From contig CANQKJ010000113.1 of assembly GCA_947624465.1 (NCBI GenBank), positions 1-7,050 of the forward strand: DNA of 7,050 nt, read 5' to 3'. The notes beneath the pieces were generated by a model that saw only the letters and a list, made by a program, of their open reading frames with translations, searched no databases and was not told the origin of the DNA. Position 1 is the first letter of the stretch. Every line of letters begins with the position of its first letter. Of this stretch, positions 1 through 6,758 are shown piece by piece. The position numbers and the translations under genes are program-made. The stretch is from an uncultured Oscillospiraceae bacterium (GTDB lineage Bacteria; Bacillota; Clostridia; Oscillospirales; Oscillospiraceae).

Positions 1-759
1 GTGCTCACCGGCAACCAGACCGGCGTGCTGCTGCTGGACTACCTCATCGGCGCGAAAAAGCGCACCGGCAAGATGCCCGCTCACCCCGCGGCCCTGAAAT
101 CCATCGTCTCCACCGAGATGGCCCGGAAGGTGGCCCAGGACAACGGCGTGGATTTCTACGACACCTTCACCGGCTTCAAGTTCCTGGCCCAGAAGAAAGA
201 CCAGCTGGAGGAGTCCGGCCAGGGCACCGTCATCATGTCCTTTGAGGAGTCCTACGGATATATGCTGGGCAATTTCGTCCGGGACAAGGACGCCGTCACC
301 GCCGCCGTGGCCATGACCGAGATGGCCGCATGGTATTACGGGCAGGGGATGACCCTGGCCGACGCCGTGGAGGCCCTCTACAAGAAGTACGGCGACTTCC
401 AGGAGAAGACCCTGAACCTGGTGATGCCCGGTCTGGACGGCCTGAAGAAGATGGCCGACCTGATGGCAAACCTCCGCGCCAAGCCCCCGGTGGAGATCGC
501 CGGCGTGGCCGTGGCCCAGCAGAAGGACTACAAGGACGGCAGCGTGGTGGATGTGGCCACCGGCGAAACGTCCGCCATGGAGCTGTCCGGCTCCAACGTG
601 CTCCGCTATGAGATGGCCGACGGCACCTCTGTCATCGTCCGGCCCTCCGGCACCGAACCCAAGGTGAAGGTGTATATCCTCACCAGGGGCGACAGTCAGG
701 CCGCCTGCGCCGAAAAGGTGGCCAAGTATTCCGCCTGGGCGGAGACGTTGAAGAACTAA
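1..759 (+). CDS. pgcA: Alpha-phosphoglucomutase (phosphohexomutase family), 3' part only
   Basis: Interconverts glucose-1-phosphate and glucose-6-phosphate in the cytoplasm, linking glycogen and maltodextrin use and sugar-nucleotide synthesis to glycolysis. The visible 252 residues cover part of domain 3 and all of domain 4. FEESYGY (residues 81-87 of the fragment), followed by RDKDAV, is the sugar-binding loop typical of PgcA-type enzymes. RPSGTEPKVKVY (214-225) is the phosphate-binding loop of the C-terminal domain. The GTG at position 1 is not a start: LTGNQTGVLLLDYL is internal sequence in this family, whose members are about 570-580 residues, so over half the gene lies to the left of the window. 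The frame is intact to its TAA stop. The gene converges on malQ, with a shared terminator 11 bases after the stop. The family assignment is firm. The exact substrate (glucose versus mannose phosphate) is inferred from resemblance to PgcA. Confidence 0.93.
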   Translation: MLTGNQTGVLLLDYLIGAKKRTGKMPAHPAALKSIVSTEMARKVAQDNGVDFYDTFTGFKFLAQKKDQLEESGQGTVIMSFEESYGYMLGNFVRDKDAVTAAVAMTEMAAWYYGQGMTLADAVEALYKKYGDFQEKTLNLVMPGLDGLKKMADLMANLRAKPPVEIAGVAVAQQKDYKDGSVVDVATGETSAMELSGSNVLRYEMADGTSVIVRPSGTEPKVKVYILTRGDSQAACAEKVAKYSAWAETLKN

Positions 760-769
760 GGGCCCCATA

Positions 770-815
770 CATACAAAGCGCCCCCCGCCATTGACGGCGG
801 GGGGCCTTTTGTATG
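770..815 (+). terminator. Hairpin terminator shared by convergent phosphoglucomutase and malQ genes
   Basis: The inner stem is ten perfect pairs (780-789 with 796-805) around the loop ATTGAC. The outer stem adds CATACAAAG (770-778) with TTTTGTATG (807-815), closed by one C-C mismatch and one G-U wobble. The right arm contains TTTT at 807-810. On the plus strand the wobble is a G-U pair; on the minus strand it becomes a C-A mismatch, so the hairpin favours plus-strand transcripts. Its place between two converging stop codons suggests that it ends both. Confidence 0.85.
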
Positions 816-841
816 CGGAGTACGGGACGGGGACGGCTCCT

Positions 842-2341
842 TTACAGGAAAAAGCCGGGGGTGGGGGCGGTGCGGCCGTAGAGGGCGGTCTCCCGCAGGA
901 GGCGGCGGGCGAGCTTCTCGTCGGTCTCGCCGGGGAGGAGCCTCCACTTCCAGTTGTCCCCCAGGGTGGAGGGGGTGTTGATGCGCCCCTCGACGCCGAT
1001 GGAGAGCAGGTCCTGCATCTGCATCACCGCCAGGTCGGCGGGAGAGGCCCAGGCCCCCCGCATCATGCCCCAGGCAAAGCCCTCCTCCTCGTTCAGCCGG
1101 AGGTAGCGTTTGGCGAAGGACACGTCGCGGGGGTCGGCGCCCGCCATCCAGCCCAGGATGGTCTCGTTGTCGTGGGTGCCGGCGTAGACCACGCAGTTGT
1201 GGGTGTAGTTGTGGGGCAGGTATTCGCTGTCCGGGTGCTGGTGATCGAAGGCGAACAGCAGGATCTTCATGCCGGGATAGCCGGTGTTCTTCTGGAGCAT
1301 CCGCACCGAGTCGGTGAGGAAGCCCAGGTCCTCGGCGATGATGTCCCTGGGGCCCAGCGCCCCGTTCACCGCCTGGAAGAAGGCCAGGCCCGGTCCCGGA
1401 CGCCACCGGCCCCGGCGGGCGTTCGCGTCCCCGTAGGGGATGGCGTAGTACTCGTCGAAGCCCCGGAAGTGGTCGATCCGCAGGGTGTCGAACAGGCGGA
1501 ACTGGAACCCGATGCGCCGCAGCCACCAGGAGAACCCGTCCTGCCGCATATACTCCCAGTCAAAGAGGGGATTGCCCCAGAGCTGTCCGTCGGCGGTGAA
1601 GGCGTCGGGCGGGCAGCCGGCCACCTCGGTGGGATCCAGGTCCCCGTCCAGCTGGAACTGCCTGGGGTCGGACCACACGTCGGCGGAGTCCAGCGCCACA
1701 TAGATGGGCAGGTCGCCGATGACGGTGATGCCGCTTGTGTTGGCCAGCCGCTTCAGCGCGTCCCACTGGCGGAAGAACAGATACTGTACTCCCCGCCAGA
1801 AGTCCAGCTCCTCCGCCAGCCGCTCCCTGGCGGCGTCCAGGGCGTCGGGCCGGCGGAGCTTCTCGCCCTCCGGCCACTCCCGCCAGGATCTGCCGCCGTT
1901 CTCCCCCTTCAGGGCCATGAACAGGGCGTAGTCCTCCAGCCAATAGGCGTTTTCCCGGAGGAAGGCGGAGTAGTCCTCCGGCGGGGCGCTCAGCAGACGC
2001 CTCACCGCCAGTTTCAGCACCGGGAAGCGCTTTTCATACAGCAGGGCGTAGTCCACGTAACGGGGGCCGCCCCAGTCGATGCCGGCATACTCGGACTTCT
2101 CCAGCAGGCCCTCCGCCGCCAGGTCGTCCAGGTCGATGAAATAGGGGTTGCCGGCGAAGGAGGAGAAGGACTGGTAGGGGGAGTCCCCGTAGCTGGTGGG
2201 ACCCATGGGCAGCAGCTGCCAGCAGCTCTGGCCGCCGGCCTTCAAAAAGTCCAAAAAGTCCCTGGCCGCCTGCCCCATGGTCCCGATGCCATAGGGGGAG
2301 GGGAGGGAGAACATGGGCAGCAAAATTCCGGCACGTCTCAT
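842..2341 (-). CDS. malQ: 4-alpha-glucanotransferase (amylomaltase, GH77)
   Basis: Transfers alpha-1,4-glucan segments between malto-oligosaccharides, releasing glucose and making longer chains for phosphorylase. It is cytoplasmic and works in maltodextrin or glycogen metabolism. The 499-residue length is normal for bacterial GH77 enzymes. The N-terminal GILLPMFSLPSPYGIGTMG and SPYQSFSSFAGNPYFIDL (54-71) are family hallmarks. The nucleophile is D290 in RIDHFRGF, the acid/base is E337 in IIAEDLGF, and the transition-state stabiliser is D391 in GTHDNET. RINTPSTLGDNWKWR (453-467) is the usual C-terminal motif. The ATG at 2341 has a ribosome site AAAGGCGG (2349-2356) seven bases upstream. There is no signal peptide. 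The gene has its own promoter (2422-2450) and seems to be a single-gene unit facing the phosphoglucomutase gene, which handles glucose phosphate from the same pathway. Confidence 0.96.
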   Translation of the reverse strand: MRRAGILLPMFSLPSPYGIGTMGQAARDFLDFLKAGGQSCWQLLPMGPTSYGDSPYQSFSSFAGNPYFIDLDDLAAEGLLEKSEYAGIDWGGPRYVDYALLYEKRFPVLKLAVRRLLSAPPEDYSAFLRENAYWLEDYALFMALKGENGGRSWREWPEGEKLRRPDALDAARERLAEELDFWRGVQYLFFRQWDALKRLANTSGITVIGDLPIYVALDSADVWSDPRQFQLDGDLDPTEVAGCPPDAFTADGQLWGNPLFDWEYMRQDGFSWWLRRIGFQFRLFDTLRIDHFRGFDEYYAIPYGDANARRGRWRPGPGLAFFQAVNGALGPRDIIAEDLGFLTDSVRMLQKNTGYPGMKILLFAFDHQHPDSEYLPHNYTHNCVVYAGTHDNETILGWMAGADPRDVSFAKRYLRLNEEEGFAWGMMRGAWASPADLAVMQMQDLLSIGVEGRINTPSTLGDNWKWRLLPGETDEKLARRLLRETALYGRTAPTPGFFL

Positions 2342-2421
2342 GTGCGTTCCGCCTTTCTTCCATACTCGACTTTGTCCGATCGGTCCGTTCGCCTCTCCGC
2401 GCCCGCGGTGAGCCGTAAGAC

Positions 2422-2450
2422 ATCATACCATGCGGGAGGGGAAAAAGCAA
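2422..2450 (-). promoter_or_regulatory. Probable malQ promoter, sigma-A type with extended -10
   Basis: On the minus strand, TTGCTT (2445-2450) and TATGAT (2422-2427) are separated by exactly 17 bases. TG one base ahead of the -10 box makes it an extended -10 (TGGTATGAT). Transcription would start near 2415, giving a leader of about 74 bases before the ribosome site. The leader contains the perfect 8-bp palindrome CCGATCGG (2376-2383), whose meaning is unknown. I see no catabolite-repression element. Confidence 0.72.
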
Positions 2451-2463
2451 GAAAAACAGCGGC

Positions 2464-2498
2464 AAAGCGCCCCCTCCGCGGTTGGAAGGAGGCGCTTT
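2464..2498 (-). terminator. Hairpin terminator after the S41 protease gene
   Basis: Arms 2464-2477 and 2485-2498 form a 14-position stem around a 7-base loop, starting two bases after the protease stop codon. Two positions pair as G-U only in minus-strand RNA (they are C-A on the plus strand), so the hairpin is built for minus-strand transcripts. The U-rich part is imperfect: UUU lies at the end of the stem and a TTTTT run comes only about seven bases later. It separates the protease gene from the malQ promoter just downstream. Confidence 0.7.
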
Positions 2499-2500
2499 TG

Positions 2501-3670
2501 TCATTGGTCAAACAGGGCCAGGGCGGCGGCGAGCTGGTTGTCGTTTTCCCCGCCCCGCACGGCGCCCTCGTCCAGCTCCAGTTCCACATCGGGGGTGAGG
2601 CCTTCCCCAATCAGAGAGTGGCCGCCGCCGGTGCAGTAGGCGGAGGTGGACAGCCCCACCCCGCCGCCGTTGGGCAGGTCGAAGGTCACCTGGGCGTAGC
2701 CCTTGCCGGAGGTCAGCGTCCCCACGATGGGGGCGCCGGCGCTCTCCCGGAGCTGGGCGGCCAGCAGCTCCGCCGCCGAGTAGGTGCTGCCGTTGACCAT
2801 GACCACCATGGGCAGGGCGACGCAGTCCTCGTCGGACTGGGTGACGGTCTCGAATCCCCACCGGGGCCGCATGGTGAAGATGGGACCCTCGGGCAGCAGA
2901 TAGTCCAGCGTCTTGGTCAGCTCGCTCACAAAGCCGCCGCCGTCGTCCCGCAGGTCGATGATGAGGCCCTTCGCCCCCTGGGACACCAGGGCGTCCACCT
3001 CTTGCCGGAAGCTGTCCGCCGCGCCGTAGTTGAAGTTGGCCAGGTAGACGTAGCCGATGTCCCCCTCCAGCATTTTGCCGCTGGCGGTGGGGTTGTGGAG
3101 GGTGGCCCGGGTGCAGGTCACCTCCAGGGTGGAGCCGTCCGCCCGCAGCAGGGTGAGGGTGACCTGGGTGCCCGCCGGCCCGGTGATGAGCTCGGTGCCC
3201 TTCTCCCGGTCCTCCCCGGCCAGGGAGATGCCGTCCGCGGCGGTGATCACGTCCCCGGCCACGACGCCGGCCTGATCCGCGGGGCCGTCCCGGATCACCG
3301 ACTGGACCAGCAGGCCCTCCTCCCGCTCGCTTAAGAGGACGGTGACCCCCACCCCCACGTAGCTGTTGGCCCGGTCCTCCTTGACCTGTTCGTACCACTC
3401 CGCGTCGAGGTAGTAGGACCACCGGTCCCCCAGCCCCTTCACAAAGGCGTCCAGCCCCTGGTCCACGGCGGCGCCCAGGTCGGCGTCGGTCTCCACGAAG
3501 GCGAACCTGGCCAGCAGGAAGGTCTCCACCATGGCGAGGCCGTCCGGCCCCAGCGCCAGGCACCACAGCCCGGTGGAGAGGAGCAGGGTCAGTATCACGG
3601 CGAGGACGATCTTGCTCCAGCCGGGGAGCTTCCGGCGCTTTTTTGCGGTCTGGACCGCCTGTTCTTCCAT
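2501..3670 (-). CDS. S41-family C-terminal processing protease, membrane anchored, with PDZ domain
   Basis: A serine protease of the CtpA/CtpB/Prc family that cleaves proteins outside the membrane. Residues 1-20 are basic and cytosolic, and a single membrane anchor spans about 20-40. A helical segment follows, then a PDZ domain (about 103-190, beginning YVGVGVTV) and the tail-specific protease core (about 200-365). The catalytic serine is S298 in NGSTYSAAE, the general base is K323 in SGKGYAQ (spacing 25, as in E. coli Tsp S430/K455), and Q327 is the supporting glutamine. All are present, so it should be active. At 389 residues it is shorter than B. subtilis CtpB (about 480) and ends soon after the protease core, with no C-terminal peptidoglycan-binding domain. 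The ATG at 3670 has AAGGAGGG (3677-3684) six bases upstream. It follows the M23 gene, from which it is separated by a terminator. Its substrate is unknown; the neighbouring hydrolase is a candidate by context only. Confidence 0.93.
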   Translation of the reverse strand: MEEQAVQTAKKRRKLPGWSKIVLAVILTLLLSTGLWCLALGPDGLAMVETFLLARFAFVETDADLGAAVDQGLDAFVKGLGDRWSYYLDAEWYEQVKEDRANSYVGVGVTVLLSEREEGLLVQSVIRDGPADQAGVVAGDVITAADGISLAGEDREKGTELITGPAGTQVTLTLLRADGSTLEVTCTRATLHNPTASGKMLEGDIGYVYLANFNYGAADSFRQEVDALVSQGAKGLIIDLRDDGGGFVSELTKTLDYLLPEGPIFTMRPRWGFETVTQSDEDCVALPMVVMVNGSTYSAAELLAAQLRESAGAPIVGTLTSGKGYAQVTFDLPNGGGVGLSTSAYCTGGGHSLIGEGLTPDVELELDEGAVRGGENDNQLAAALALFDQ

Positions 3671-3690
3671 GGGAAACCCTCCTTCGCGAG

Positions 3691-3720
3691 AAAAAGGGGC
3701 GCGGGTCCTCCCGCGCCCCT
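3691..3720 (-). terminator. Strong intrinsic terminator between the M23 and S41 genes
   Basis: The ten-pair, all G-C stem GGGGCGCGGG / CCCGCGCCCC (plus positions 3696-3705 and 3710-3719) closes on a 4-base loop. One more A-T pair extends it, and TTTTT follows on the minus strand (3691-3695). It begins 14 bases after the M23 stop codon. The next gene's ribosome site lies only six bases beyond the T run, so the terminator sits directly in that gene's path. Confidence 0.9.
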
Positions 3721-3733
3721 GGGATGCCTGCCG

Positions 3734-5116
3734 TTATCTCATGCCGGCCGGGTAGTTGGCGCCGTACCAGCTCGTACCGTAACCGGTGAACCGCACGCCC
3801 GGATAGAGCCGCAGTATGTCGCTGCGGACGCCGTTGACGCGCAGCTCAAAGTGCAGATGGTTGCCGGTGGAGTTGCCGGTGGTGCCCACATAGCCGATTA
3901 CCTGGCCCTTGGAGACCGTCTGCCCCTCGGACACGATGGGCCGCTGACACTGATGGGCGTACAGGGTGGTGTAGCCGCTGCCGTGGGAGATCATGCAGTA
4001 CCAGCCGTAGGAGGTGTTCTTGTTGGGGCTGACGTAGGTGACGATGCCGTCCTTGGCGGCGTGGATCGGCGTGCCGCCGGCGGCGGGGACGTCGGTGCCG
4101 GTATGGCTCTCCCAGCGGCCGAACAGATACCGTCCGCCGAACAGGGAGGAAATGCCGTATTTCCCGGGCAAAGGCCAGTACCAGTCGCCGCTGTTGGCGT
4201 TGCCGTTGAGGGCGGCCAGCTGTTCGGCGTATTTCCGCTCCGCGTTTTTCAGCGCCTGCTGGACCTCGGCCTCCGCCGCGGCCAGGGCGGCGGCCTCCGC
4301 GGCGACCTCGCTCTCAGAGGCGGCGATCTCCTCCATCAGGGCGGCGGCCTCCGCCCGGTCCCGCTCCAGCTGGGCCTTCTGGCTCTCCAACTGGGCCTTC
4401 TGGGCCTCCCGCTGAGCCTGCTGGTCCTCCAACTGGGCCTTTTGGTCCTCCAGCTGGGTGTGGACCACGGCCTCGTCGTCCCGCAGGGCCTGGACCTGGT
4501 CCCTGGCCTCCGCCAGGGCGTCCTGGGTCTCCCGGAGCTGGGTGACGACGCGGTCGTTATACCGGATCAGGTCCCCGATGATGGTGATGTAGTCCAGCAG
4601 CTCGGAGAAGGAGGACGCCTCAAACAGGATGGACAGGTAGGAGATGGAGCCGTGTTCGTCCATCCAGCGGACCTGGGCGTAATACTCCTCCAGCTGCCGC
4701 TGTTCCTGGGCCTCCAGATCGGCGATCTCCGCCTCCTTCCGGGCGATGTCGGCGTCGTATTGGTCCAGGAGGGCCTGGCTCTCGTCGATCTGGCCCTGGG
4801 TCGCGTCGATCTGGCCCTGGAGGGCGTCAATCAGGCTCTGGGTGGCGGAGATCTGCTGCTCGGTGAGCAGCACCTGCTCGTTGACCAGGGCCAGAGCCTC
4901 CCTGGCCTTGGCCAAGTCGCTGCGGATGGAGGCCAGCTGCGCCTGGACATCCTTTTTGTGGGCGGAGATGTCGCTCAGCTCGTCCTTCAGCTCGTCGATG
5001 TCGTCCTGGGTGACGGTGGAGGCGTGAGCGAAAATGCTCATGGCCGGCAGAAGCACGGTGAGCAGCAGAGCGATGGCCAGAAGGATGACCAGCGCCCGGC
5101 GGAGCGTCTTTTTCAT
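3734..5116 (-). CDS. Secreted M23 peptidoglycan endopeptidase with long coiled coil (EnvC/PcsB-like partner of FtsEX)
   Basis: Probably cuts peptide cross-links in the cell wall under control of FtsEX. Residues 1-32 form a signal peptide (KKTLRR, hydrophobic core, then AHA for signal peptidase I). Residues about 36-300 are a coiled coil with heptads rich in Q, E and A. The coil is interrupted at about 148-185 by WMDEHGSISYLSILFEASSFSELLDYI, which resembles the conserved insert of PcsB/CwlO-type proteins. The M23 (LytM) domain fills about 310-440. Zinc ligands H338 and D342 (HTGTD) and H422 (HLH), with H388 (YAH) and H420, are all present, unlike in E. coli EnvC, which is a catalytically dead activator. 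The ATG at 5116 has AGGAGGT (5126-5132) nine bases upstream, and only 31 bases separate it from ftsX, so it is co-transcribed. Control by FtsEX is inferred from architecture and gene order. No substrate bond can be named from sequence. Confidence 0.92.
   Translation of the reverse strand: MKKTLRRALVILLAIALLLTVLLPAMSIFAHASTVTQDDIDELKDELSDISAHKKDVQAQLASIRSDLAKAREALALVNEQVLLTEQQISATQSLIDALQGQIDATQGQIDESQALLDQYDADIARKEAEIADLEAQEQRQLEEYYAQVRWMDEHGSISYLSILFEASSFSELLDYITIIGDLIRYNDRVVTQLRETQDALAEARDQVQALRDDEAVVHTQLEDQKAQLEDQQAQREAQKAQLESQKAQLERDRAEAAALMEEIAASESEVAAEAAALAAAEAEVQQALKNAERKYAEQLAALNGNANSGDWYWPLPGKYGISSLFGGRYLFGRWESHTGTDVPAAGGTPIHAAKDGIVTYVSPNKNTSYGWYCMISHGSGYTTLYAHQCQRPIVSEGQTVSKGQVIGYVGTTGNSTGNHLHFELRVNGVRSDILRLYPGVRFTGYGTSWYGANYPAGMR
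4349..4453 (-). repeat. 21-bp tandem repeats coding for heptads in the M23 coiled coil
   Basis: Five successive 7-residue units occupy residues 222-256: LEDQKAQ, LEDQQAQ, REAQKAQ, LESQKAQ, LERDRAE. At DNA level this is a 21-base repeat built on CTGGGCCTTCTGG (plus-strand reading). The near-identical units suggest growth by duplication. A smaller pair of the same kind (QIDATQG, QIDESQA, residues 102-115) lies at about 4772-4813. Confidence 0.85.
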
Positions 5117-5147
5117 AAGCGTATGACCTCCTGGACGGGAAAATGTG

Positions 5148-6032
5148 TCAGACTTTCAGGAAGCGGCTGATGGCGAAGCCGGAGCCCACCGTGCCGATGA
5201 GGACGCCGGCCAGCAAAAACATCCCCAGCACCGGCAGCCACATGGTGGAGAAGGCCACGGGGGTGAACAGGGTGAGCACGCCGCTGGAGGCCAGGGCGTT
5301 CATGACGAGGGAGTAGATGCCCCACTGGATCAGGAAGGCGACGGCGGCGCCGAACACCCCCAGGATCAGCCCCTCAAAGATAAAGGGCCAGCGGACGAAG
5401 CTGTCGGTGGCGCCGCAGATCTTCATGATGCCGATCTCCTCCCGGCGGGTGAAGGCCGCCAGGCGGATGGTGTTGGCGATGATGAACAGAGAGACGGCCG
5501 CCAGGATGGCCACCAGCACCGTGGCCAGGATGGTGGCGGCGTGCCGCACCAGCACGAAGCCCTGGGCCAGCTCGGAGTGGGCGGAGTAGTCGGCCACGCC
5601 GGGCAGGGCGGTGACGGCGTTCACCGTGTCGGTGAACAGCTCCAGGTCAAACACATGGACGGCCAGCCGGTCCCGGAACACGTTGACGGGCAGCTCGACG
5701 CCGCCGGGGTGATCGGCCACCCAGGCGTCGTGGGCGTCCTCCTTGGAGGTGAACTCCACCGACGCCACGTTGGGCAGGGCCTTCACCGCCTCGGCGAGCT
5801 GAGCGGCCTCCTCGTCGCCGCAGTTCTCGTCGATGTAGGCGAAGAACTCGTTCTTCTCCTCCTCTTTGGTGAGCATCTGGTCGGCGTTCACCGCCAGCAG
5901 GGAGAAGGAGCCCATGATGATCAGACAGGCCACGATCATGCACACCGCGGCGAAGGACATGAGCCCGTGGGAAAAGATGCTCTGGAACCCCTCTGTGATG
6001 AAGTAGCCCAGGTTGAAACCGCGTTTCCTCAT
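5148..6032 (-). CDS. ftsX: Cell-division ABC transporter membrane subunit FtsX
   Basis: Membrane half of the FtsEX complex. It does not appear to move a solute; it passes ATP-driven shape changes from FtsE to wall hydrolases outside the cell. The 294-residue protein has a short cytosolic N-terminus with the family's GYFITEGFQSIFSHG, TM1 at about 24-48, an extracellular domain at about 49-165, and TM2-TM4 at about 166-189, 220-245 and 263-288. The segment RREEIGIMKICGATDSFVRW (196-215), running on into PFIFEG, is the conserved FtsX cytosolic loop. The start ATG overlaps the ftsE stop by four bases (ATGA), so translation is probably coupled. A Shine-Dalgarno-like AGGAGGG lies inside ftsE at a rather long distance, about 12 bases. 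The secreted M23 protein encoded next is the expected partner of the extracellular loop. Confidence 0.96.
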   Translation of the reverse strand: MRKRGFNLGYFITEGFQSIFSHGLMSFAAVCMIVACLIIMGSFSLLAVNADQMLTKEEEKNEFFAYIDENCGDEEAAQLAEAVKALPNVASVEFTSKEDAHDAWVADHPGGVELPVNVFRDRLAVHVFDLELFTDTVNAVTALPGVADYSAHSELAQGFVLVRHAATILATVLVAILAAVSLFIIANTIRLAAFTRREEIGIMKICGATDSFVRWPFIFEGLILGVFGAAVAFLIQWGIYSLVMNALASSGVLTLFTPVAFSTMWLPVLGMFLLAGVLIGTVGSGFAISRFLKV

Positions 6033-6709
6033 AGCTTGTAGCCGCCCTCCTGCACGTCCCGGGTCAGGGACCCGTCCTTGATGGACACCACCCGCTTGGA
6101 GAAGCGGTTGACCAGCTCCCGCTCATGGGTGACCACCAGCATGGTGGTGCCCATGGCGTTGATGCGCTCCAGCAGGGTCATGATCTCCAGGGAGCGCGCC
6201 GGGTCCAGGTTGCCGGTGGGCTCGTCGGCGATGATGGTGTCGGGGTTATTCACCAGGGCCCGGGCCACCGCCACCCGCTGCTGCTCGCCGCCGGAGAGCT
6301 GGTTGGGGAAGGCGTCGGCCTTGTCCCCCAGGCCCACCAGCTCCAGCACATAGGGGATGCGCTTGTTCATCTCCCTGCGGCTGGCGCCGATGACCCGCAT
6401 GGCGAACTCCAGATTTTTGCGGACGGTCTTCTTCTCAATGAGGCGGAAGTCCTGGAACACCACGCCCAGAGTGCGCCGCATGAAGGGGATCTGCCAGCGG
6501 CGGATGTTGTTCAGATTGTAGCCGTTGACGATGACCTGTCCCTCGGAGGCGGCCTCCTCGGCGGTGATGAGCTTGATGATGGTGGACTTGCCGGAGCCGG
6601 AAGGCCCCACCAGAAAGACGAACTCCCCGTCGTCGATCTTCATGTCCACGCCGTTGAGGGCCTTGCTGCCGTTGTCGTATTCTTTATATACGCCGACCAG
6701 TCGGATCAT
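6029..6709 (-). CDS. ftsE: Cell-division ABC transporter ATPase FtsE
   Basis: Cytosolic ATPase of FtsEX. With the ATG at 6709 the protein has 226 residues, normal for FtsE, and begins MIRLVGVYKEY as family members do. Walker A is GPSGSGKST (35-43), the Q-loop glutamine is Q86 in VVFQDFRL, and the ABC signature is LSGGEQQR (138-145). Walker B is TIIADEP with catalytic E163, the D-loop is NLDP (167-170), and the switch histidine is H195. All catalytic parts are intact. A longer reading from a TTG at 6724 adds five residues (MGGSG), but that codon overlaps the ribosome site GGGAGGA (6716-6722), which sits six bases before the 6709 ATG; the shorter start is therefore preferred. It is the first gene of the ftsE-ftsX-M23 operon and is read from the promoter at 6776-6804. 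Confidence 0.96.
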   Translation of the reverse strand: MIRLVGVYKEYDNGSKALNGVDMKIDDGEFVFLVGPSGSGKSTIIKLITAEEAASEGQVIVNGYNLNNIRRWQIPFMRRTLGVVFQDFRLIEKKTVRKNLEFAMRVIGASRREMNKRIPYVLELVGLGDKADAFPNQLSGGEQQRVAVARALVNNPDTIIADEPTGNLDPARSLEIMTLLERINAMGTTMLVVTHERELVNRFSKRVVSIKDGSLTRDVQEGGYKL

Positions 6710-6730
6710 ACCGGATCCTCCCAATAGAAA

Positions 6731-6758
6731 TTGTAACTTCTTGTAACCGATTTGTAAC
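6731..6758. promoter_or_regulatory. Three TTGTAAC direct repeats, WalR/PhoB-type response-regulator site
   Basis: On the plus strand TTGTAAC occurs at 6731-6737, 6741-6747 and 6752-6758, spaced 10 and 11 bases (one helix turn). TGTAAC-N5-TGTAAC at 6742-6758 fits the published B. subtilis WalR consensus TGTWAH-N5-TGTWAH exactly. A degenerate fourth copy, CGTGAC, is in phase at 6764-6769. The repeats lie between the predicted ftsE transcription start (near 6769) and its ribosome site, a position that favours repression. The repeats are seen directly; the binding protein is inferred. Confidence 0.6.

Noticed and set aside
791..3334. 847-codon open frame on the plus strand across malQ, the intergenic gap and the S41 gene
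   Set aside because: It lies antisense to two genes with intact catalytic motifs. Its product is a low-complexity run of G, V, Q, L and P, as expected when GC-rich codons are read on the other strand. It has no recognisable domain.
3851..5170. 439-codon plus-strand open frame antisense to the M23 gene
   Set aside because: Composition (GVLQLGL-type repeats) mirrors the coiled-coil codons of the real gene, and there is no convincing ribosome site.
5145..6041. 298-codon plus-strand open frame antisense to ftsX
   Set aside because: A histidine-, glycine- and glutamine-rich shadow of ftsX, which has clear family motifs and membrane segments.
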